Assembly (NCBI GenBank): GCA_009761415.1
Contig: QUOL01000001.1
Location: forward strand, 1,302,001 to 1,366,000
Direction of reading: 5' to 3'
DNA: 64,000 nt
From: Sarcomyxa edulis
Taxonomy: Eukaryota > Basidiomycota > Agaricomycetes > Agaricales > Mycenaceae
The position numbers and the translations under genes are program-made. Shown here piece after piece: positions 58,161 to 64,000 of the stretch (its first letter is position 1; every line of letters starts with the position of its first letter). The notes beneath the pieces are model-generated. The model searched no databases. It was not told the origin of the DNA and worked only from the letters and a program-made list of their open reading frames with translations.

Positions 58161-59663
58161 ATGTTTGGTGAGTCTCGGAGATATGGTGCTGTTGCTTTGT
58201 TTGAACCATTGGTCATCTTCTGCAGAGACTCTGGCTAAAGTTCGTCTTAACTTGAAGCCCCTCACTTCGGTGTACTTGGCCTTTCACATCACTGGCCAGG
58301 TCGGGCTTCCAATAATCATTCTGACATCTCTATGGTCGCGTACCATATACCGTCATCCCACTCTCATTAATTTTCTCATTTGTTGGATCATCTACTCCAT
58401 ATCATACTGTTTATTGTGAGCTATGTACTATCCCAAAGCCAGTGATAGGCCTGACGTGAATCGCAAGGTTATATAGCGGGAAACAACATGGGCTTGTTTG
58501 CACTGTTCAATCCGTCATGACGCACGGTACACCTTCTATGTTGGTCTTTTATTCCCTTCTCCGAACTCGAGTGAGACTGAGGAAACGTGTAGGTCAGCTG
58601 TTGCGGGCTTATGTGTGGTCATACAAGCGAGTATTCCTCTTGTGTTATATCTCGCTCCGGAACTCATCTTTCGACAGCTCTGGATGACACTCCAAGACCC
58701 TCAGAATGTTCACTCTACTTCAGCATCTCGCGGGCATCGTTTGAACCTGGTGCGAGAAAAGCATGTTCATCGTGACTCAAATCCGTTCTGACTGCTTCAT
58801 CAGGCTCTGGCGCTGCCCTATATTGTTTTCTTCGTATCTGCTACGATCTCAGGATTATTGACAGTCCTCTGTCCTGATATCAAGCCCGCTTCCAATGGAT
58901 TATATTGCACCATCACGAGTGGCATATAGTGACTATCTCGTATACGCCTCATTCCAGAGTATGATCACTGAAACCTTCTCTATAGTCCGCGTCTGGGCGT
59001 TCCCGTGTTTTGTGCCATAATCATGGTCATACTGATTGGGTTTGAAGGTATGTCTTCTCGTCGTGCGTTCGCAAAAGAGAGTCTTACGACGATGACGCGT
59101 ATTCCGAAGTTACCATCGGTATTCGCTACTTTTTGATGTGGAAACATATATCCCGGGTTTTTCCTCTGGCAGAGAGGAAAACTTCGTCGTCGTTATGCAT
59201 TCGGGTTGCCCTTTTCAATCTATATTCCGTGATTGTGCTGAGGTATGCCTTTCTTGACGTTCACACCCTATCGACGGTTATAAATCCTTGTCTTTTCAGT
59301 GCTAGTATCTTCTTCATATCAGATATCGAAAGTCCATGGCCATATATGGTTCAAGCCGCTCGTGAGTGTCCTCCAGTCGCTAAAGAAAGTCTGCTAAACT
59401 GATGCTCACGTCCTCAGTGCCATTGGTAGCCGTTCTTATCTTTGGCACAGAAAAGGTAAGTCTTACAGATGTCCCCGTAAGTCAGTCTGACGCATCTCTC
59501 TTAGGACATGTTTCTCGTCTGGTGCTTTTGGAGAAGAAAATCACCACTGGACGCAACCTCGGACAGCTTTGCTGCTGCTAGACGCCTCTCGAGGTTATCG
59601 AACATGGAATTGCCATCTTCCTTACGACTATCCGGAGCCCTATCCGAACACACTGTGGTCTGA
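58161..59663 (+). CDS. Putative seven-transmembrane (GPCR-like) protein
   Basis: At least seven short exons, several solved by frame. After MFE, TLAKVRLNLKPLTSVYLAFH leads into TM1 (GLPIIILTSLW), then TM2 (FLICWIIYSISYCLLLYSG). GKQHGLVCTVQSVMTHG and VAGLCVVIQASIPLVLYLA form TM3-TM4 and LPYIVFFVSATISGLLTVL TM5. Later come GVPVFCAIIMVILIGFE and VALFNLYSVIVL, and IESPWPYMVQA plus PLVAVLIFGTE for the last helices. The cytosolic tail is Ser/Arg-rich and ends at TGA 59661-59663. The pattern fits a family of fungal 7-TM proteins that I have seen annotated as hypothetical receptors. The ligand is unknown, and the start is uncertain. Confidence 0.6.
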
Positions 59664-59947
59664 CGTAGTTCAAGTGTCTGAAATCAATCTAGCTGACTAT
59701 AGCGCCCCGTCGAGGTTCATCCTTCCTGGAATGCACGTATTGGTATGATAGTGCACCTGGCCAGAATTGCAACTGCACCTTCGAGACGAGGTGACACAAG
59801 AAGGTACATTTGCACGCGAACACTCCGTCCTTAGAAGAGCTTTCTGTAGAATCCTGGACATTAGTAGCACCATCGGTAGGGCTCCTGGTATTATGATTTT
59901 GACGTTTGTACAAAACAAATGGACTGTGATAGAGAATTGACCTGCAA

Positions 59948-60380
59948 CTATGCCCCTCCGCTGCAAACATAAACATATAAGTAATCGCTGAGCATACGAG
60001 TAATCAAAAACGCACACTAGAATGTTGTTTCTGTGATACTAGGTCAGCAAGTACACGGAGAATAGACATGCGCGAGACGTACATCGGAATATGAATGAGT
60101 TTCACAAAGTACCCGATGAAACCCATGACAGCGAAACCCACTGCAACAGCCTTGCAGATCTGGGTAAATTCTACACGGCAATACGACTGGGTGAGCAGGC
60201 AAAGGCGATTTCAAGAAACATGGATGCGAACCCTTTGGTGAAGGTTTTGTGCAACGTGTAAGGAACTGTTAGAATCGTGAGTAGCTAATTCTCGATAGCC
60301 AGGCTGCTACAACGCACTTGATTTCCGTCACGAACGAATTGCTGAGGGATCTCGATGAATTCTTTGATTTTGTCAGACAT
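59948..60380 (-). CDS. SSS1: Protein translocon subunit Sec61 gamma
   Basis: Five exons give a 70-residue tail-anchored protein, the usual size. It starts [20 protein letters not shown], has [20 protein letters not shown], and a single membrane helix [19 protein letters not shown] followed by PINNILVGGA. Exon 4 is only 15 nt (60016-60030) and exon 5 is 13 nt including the stop (59948-59960). Sec61 gamma clamps the Sec61 channel in the ER membrane. The gene is too fragmented to show as a long ORF. It is divergent from the PPR gene at 60562. Confidence 0.95.
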
Positions 60381-60561
60381 GGCGGGAAATGAGAAGGAGA
60401 GTTGGTGATTTGGACTTAGACAAGTTGGGTGTGCTGGCGCGCGTCGTGTCTGTTCTCACGGCAAAGCACACCGATCTCTTACCAGCAGCGGAGGTCAGTT
60501 TAGTCGTTTCTCGATGTATGTTTCGCTCATTTTTCTATCTAATCGCTTTTAGTATGCATGA

Positions 60562-62805
60562 ATGTCATTTCGTAGTGGTCTGATTCAAGTCGGACGCGTT
60601 ACTCGTCGACCCCACATTCCTCGATCGACCTCGAACGTCTCTCGTCTCCACATCCCCTTTATTCTTCACTCGAAATCCATAGCAAGTGTTTCGTACCATG
60701 ACAGACAGATACTCAGTCGAGTGGAGTACTCTCTCCATGAATTCATTGCCTCTGCGAACACCAGAAACCTTGCCGATATACACCAACGATACCCCGCCCT
60801 CGTTCACGATCTCAATAGTGCGCAGGGCGTCACTACATCATCATCTTTACTAACGGCCAAACATCTGAACGATGTATTCGATGTTCTCAGTGCATCTGCA
60901 CGTCTTCAGGACATCGAACTCATGAACAAAATCCTTTCCGAAATGCATACCCTATTCGGTGTTGAACCCACCATCGAAACTCATACCATCATTGTCCATA
61001 GCTTCATCCGCTCCGGACACCACAGCACTGCCTACAACTGGATTCGCAACATTCCCCGAAAGCCCCCACATACCAAACCATCCATGCAGCTATGGCACTC
61101 TTATCTAGAGACATGGCTGCAGAAGGACGATACCCATGCCGCTCTGTCTGGTTTGCTCAAAGAAATTCGGAGGACTGGCTGTCGACCGCTATCTACTACC
61201 TATGAGCTACTCATACGAGCCTGTCGGAAAGGCGCTCCACTGGTTCTTCCTTTGGATTATTTCGATGTTTTGATGAAGGATATGCAGAAATACTGGGCCC
61301 CATATAGCCCTTCTGTCGCCACCCAACTTCGTCAATTTTATGCTGAAAACGGACAGGCAGAGGATGGCGCAGAAGTTGCGCGTCAATATGAATCGCATAG
61401 TCGGCAGGAAAGTCCCGAAGAACATTGGTGCCAGATTCTATCTGACAAAGCCTACGATATTGGAACACGAGGAGCGCTGCGATTCTTCGTCTCCGAACTC
61501 CAGCCAGCTGGTTGTCAGGCTTCCCCGCAGATTTTTAAGGCCTTGCTGCGCCACTCGAAATCGCTGGGTGATCTGTGGCACTTGGAAAAGAGCCTGGGGA
61601 TTACAGCTGGCCCCAGCCATTGGGCTATCGTTATTAGAAATGCCGCCTTGGCTGGAAATATACCAGCCGCACTGGAGATATATGAGGAGTCCAAAAGAGC
61701 TGGAATACACCCGAATTCTGCTCTTGTCGATCCTCTCATCAGAGGACTTTGCACGCATCGTATCTCGCCGCCTACAGATAGTGACATAGACACAGCGCTT
61801 CGGATATACCAAGACTTGGTAACTGCTGAAGCTACCATCAAAGAGACTTCTCCTGACAAATCTACATTACCTCCTGGCCCCGATATCAAAACCTACCAGA
61901 ACCTCATTCGTGCACTCTCATCCTCGACGAAAATCCTAAAATGGTCTCCCACAGTGAAGTCTCTCATCCAGGATATGCAATCGCGTCAGATATTTTCCAC
62001 TGACAGTGAGACTACCACCTCCATCATAATACTTCTGATGCGTCTTTCGACCAACTTTGATCAAGCGTTCGCTTCTTACCGAAGATTTCATGCAAGCCTA
62101 GACGAGAAGGGCTACACTGCTGTCTTGGCTGCTTTCTGCAAGCTTTCGTTCGAAGGCGAATTTCATCTTCCATCTCTATCCCAATATTTCGAGATCGTAG
62201 ATGACATGCGCCAGGCCGGCCATCCCCTCTCTGTCCGAATATATACCGTTTTCCTCGGACAGCTCGCCCGAATTATTGAGGACCACCCAGAGTTTCAAAT
62301 GGAACTCATACGCTCGACGCGTCAGACACACGACATGCTCACTCTCGACGCGTCTGTCTCGCCCGATGCTCACGTATGGAACCAACTGATGGACACGTAT
62401 CAGCGTCTCGGTTGTTTCGCCGATGCTTACAGAGTCTGGGACTTGATGTATCTCAGCGGAAGATTCGATCACGCCAGCGTTAGCATAATCTTGGATGCGT
62501 GTGGATATGCGATGGCATGGTCAATCGCTAAGAGTATCACTGGGAAGCTATTCGCGGAGGGCTTCAAGTTCAACCTGAGAAACTGGAACACCTGGCTGGA
62601 GTGCTTATGTCGTCTGGGGCGACTGGAGGATGCTGTGAAAACGGCGTGTTTGAGCATGCCAAAGGAAGGTGTCGAACCCAACGTAGACAGCATCAGAACG
62701 TTGATGTTTTGCGCTCAAGCTCGTGGCCAGCGAAGCGCAGTGGGTGCACGAATTCGACTTTTTCTACCTACTTTGTGGAAAAAGCTGCCAAAAGATTTAC
62801 AATAA
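60562..62805 (+). CDS. Pentatricopeptide-repeat (PPR) protein, mitochondrial
   Basis: A single uninterrupted ORF of 747 residues, unusual among the intron-rich genes here. The N terminus is rich in Arg, Ser and His without acidic residues (RVTRRPHIPRSTSNVSRLHI), as in a mitochondrial targeting signal. Helical pairs of about 35 residues recur: ETHTIIVHSFIRSGHHSTAY, STTYELLIRACRKGAPLVLP, SHWAIVIRNAALAGNIPAAL, HVWNQLMDTYQRLGCFADAY and RNWNTWLECLCRLGRLEDAV. PPR proteins bind organellar RNA and act in its processing, stability or translation. The particular target is unknown; it could resemble fungal Dmr1 or CYA5-like translational factors. Confidence 0.88.
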   Translation: MSFRSGLIQVGRVTRRPHIPRSTSNVSRLHIPFILHSKSIASVSYHDRQILSRVEYSLHEFIASANTRNLADIHQRYPALVHDLNSAQGVTTSSSLLTAKHLNDVFDVLSASARLQDIELMNKILSEMHTLFGVEPTIETHTIIVHSFIRSGHHSTAYNWIRNIPRKPPHTKPSMQLWHSYLETWLQKDDTHAALSGLLKEIRRTGCRPLSTTYELLIRACRKGAPLVLPLDYFDVLMKDMQKYWAPYSPSVATQLRQFYAENGQAEDGAEVARQYESHSRQESPEEHWCQILSDKAYDIGTRGALRFFVSELQPAGCQASPQIFKALLRHSKSLGDLWHLEKSLGITAGPSHWAIVIRNAALAGNIPAALEIYEESKRAGIHPNSALVDPLIRGLCTHRISPPTDSDIDTALRIYQDLVTAEATIKETSPDKSTLPPGPDIKTYQNLIRALSSSTKILKWSPTVKSLIQDMQSRQIFSTDSETTTSIIILLMRLSTNFDQAFASYRRFHASLDEKGYTAVLAAFCKLSFEGEFHLPSLSQYFEIVDDMRQAGHPLSVRIYTVFLGQLARIIEDHPEFQMELIRSTRQTHDMLTLDASVSPDAHVWNQLMDTYQRLGCFADAYRVWDLMYLSGRFDHASVSIILDACGYAMAWSIAKSITGKLFAEGFKFNLRNWNTWLECLCRLGRLEDAVKTACLSMPKEGVEPNVDSIRTLMFCAQARGQRSAVGARIRLFLPTLWKKLPKDLQ

Positions 62806-62944
62806 CCGATATTCCCAATGTAATTAGAATGAATGATATTTTACAAGGACCCAATCCGTGTGGTTGAGCACTGTGGGGTTTAGTTCAAAGCCGTCTAGAG
62901 GAATAGAACGCCTTGTCTATGTCTAAGCGTCTAAGAAAATGTAG

Positions 62945-64000
62945 TTACGTGGAAGCGAGATCTTCCACCGAGGGGCAATCGCACTGTGAAAAATATGAGT
63001 ACTTTGGGAGGTGAGAGGATAGTTGCATGGCTGTACTCACGATCAAGTTCAGATCTCCGTAGGCTGAGAGATATTTGATTCAGAGACGGAGGATTAGAAC
63101 GACAACAGCTGACTTACCATCATCAACACGAGAAACAGTAGGCCAGAACTTCTTCTCAAGAAGCCAAGATGCAGGGTACGCTGCAGTCTGGCGAGAGTAA
63201 GGTCTAATATATATAATCAGCATGCAAAGAGTCCGTAAAGATCAGCAACAACGAACCGATTCCATTCCTCTTCAGATAGAGCAATGACAGATGGTGGATG
63301 CGGCGCGTTCTTAAGTACATTATTCTCTCTAGGTTGCTTTCCCGAGATTATATCTTCTGCCTCTGCTCGAATTTGAATCATGGCATCACAGAATCTGCGG
63401 CATGACGATTGGTAAGCCGTATAAAATCTGCGGCGATTGCTGTGGCCTACCTGTCTACTTCCTCTAGACTCTCCGATTCCGTGGGTTCGATCAACATGCA
63501 GGTAGAGATGGGCCAGGAGCATGTCGGAGGGTGGAAGCCATAATCCTTCGACCATAAGTAAGCACTTTGGATCTCGAAATGATACCTAGACACGATACGT
63601 ACCTGGAGTCGTTTGGCGAAATCGGTTACTTTGAGTCCAGCAGACTTCTCGAAATCTGCAAGGTCAATCAACAATTCATGGGCTACACGCCCGTTGCCAT
63701 TCGTGTATCGGACATTGTAATAGCCGGAAAGACGAGATGCCATATAATTAGCATTTAGCAAAGCAACCTTGGACGAATCTGTCAACCCTTGACCGCCGAG
63801 CATCTTGATATAGGCCCACGAGATCAGATGGATCGAAGAACTTCCGAATGGTGCTGCAGAGACAGCATTGATGGCTTGAGGTCCGCCGATACGTCTGACG
63901 GGGTGAGATGGGAGGAAAGGCGCGAGGTGCTCCGCTGCACAGATTGGTCTAGAAGACAGAACATCAGAACCTTCACGATACTGCGAGGTTGAGACGGCTC
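62945..64000 (-). CDS. Glycine dehydrogenase (decarboxylating) P-protein, C-terminal part
   Basis: The 5' part runs off the right edge. Visible exons give [37 protein letters not shown] and [20 protein letters not shown], the strongly conserved C-terminal PLP-enzyme region of glycine cleavage P-protein. Next come [28 protein letters not shown] and [20 protein letters not shown], then [16 protein letters not shown] and the end [16 protein letters not shown]. The last intron splits DLNLI from CDCPS; the stop is at 62945-62947. The enzyme decarboxylates glycine in mitochondria. Its 3' end faces that of the PPR gene, 139 bp away. Confidence 0.93.

Noticed and set aside
58161..59663. The 7-TM gene as a STE3-type pheromone receptor (matB)
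   Set aside because: No STE3-like motif is visible, no small CaaX pheromone-precursor gene lies nearby, and the segment order fits another fungal 7-TM family better.
1..64000. CRISPR array, bacterial operon or prophage structure
   Set aside because: The genes are intron-rich and fungal; no regular spacer-repeat array or bacterial signal is present.

Overview
The window is nuclear DNA from a filamentous basidiomycete, almost certainly an Agaricomycete. Genes are closely packed on both strands and interrupted by many 45-60 bp GT-AG introns. The decisive evidence is a homeodomain (HD) mating-type locus, matA, near 41.6-46.2 kb. Two divergent homeodomain genes (HD2 on -, HD1 on +) lie between the two genes that classically flank this locus in mushrooms: the beta-flanking gene (39.8-40.8 kb) and mitochondrial intermediate peptidase MIP (46.6-49.1 kb).

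Layout. 0-0.5 kb: the 3' end of a CWC25-like splicing factor. 0.5-6.4 kb: gene-poor, with only degenerate or unrecognised ORFs. 6.4-10.5 kb: an NDUFA9/COQ11-type NAD(P)-binding protein, an MFS drug transporter and a decayed F-box-protein fragment. 10.7-25.5 kb: conserved housekeeping genes, namely sorting nexin SNX4/ATG24, a PTM1-like Lung-7TM protein, RNA polymerase II subunit RPB2, fructosamine-3-kinase, an Old Yellow Enzyme and an ADCK2/YPL109C-type kinase. 25.6-39.8 kb: an unrecognised protein, a nucleotidyltransferase-like protein, a very long glycogenin, a LEA-like stress protein, an F-box protein, a beta-lactamase-like hydrolase and an unrecognised multi-exon gene. 39.8-49.1 kb: beta-flanking gene, HD2, HD1, MIP. 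49.5-64 kb: a WHIM-type chromatin protein, a FAM32A homologue, a TMEM115 homologue, COG1, a putative 7-TM receptor, SEC61 gamma (SSS1), a PPR protein and the 3' part of glycine dehydrogenase (P-protein).

How the genes work together. HD1 and HD2 are expected to heterodimerise after mating, HD1 from one parent with HD2 from the other, to switch on dikaryon development. The 295 bp between their start codons must hold both promoters. The other genes are mostly housekeeping genes linked to matA by conserved synteny rather than by function. Several divergent pairs have short shared upstream regions: FN3K/OYE, ADCK2/unknown, FAM32A/TMEM115 and SSS1/PPR.

Exon boundaries were read by eye from GT/GC-AG sites and reading-frame continuity. 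Ends described as resolved were followed to a stop codon across the last intron. No tRNA, rRNA, CRISPR array or intact transposon was recognised.
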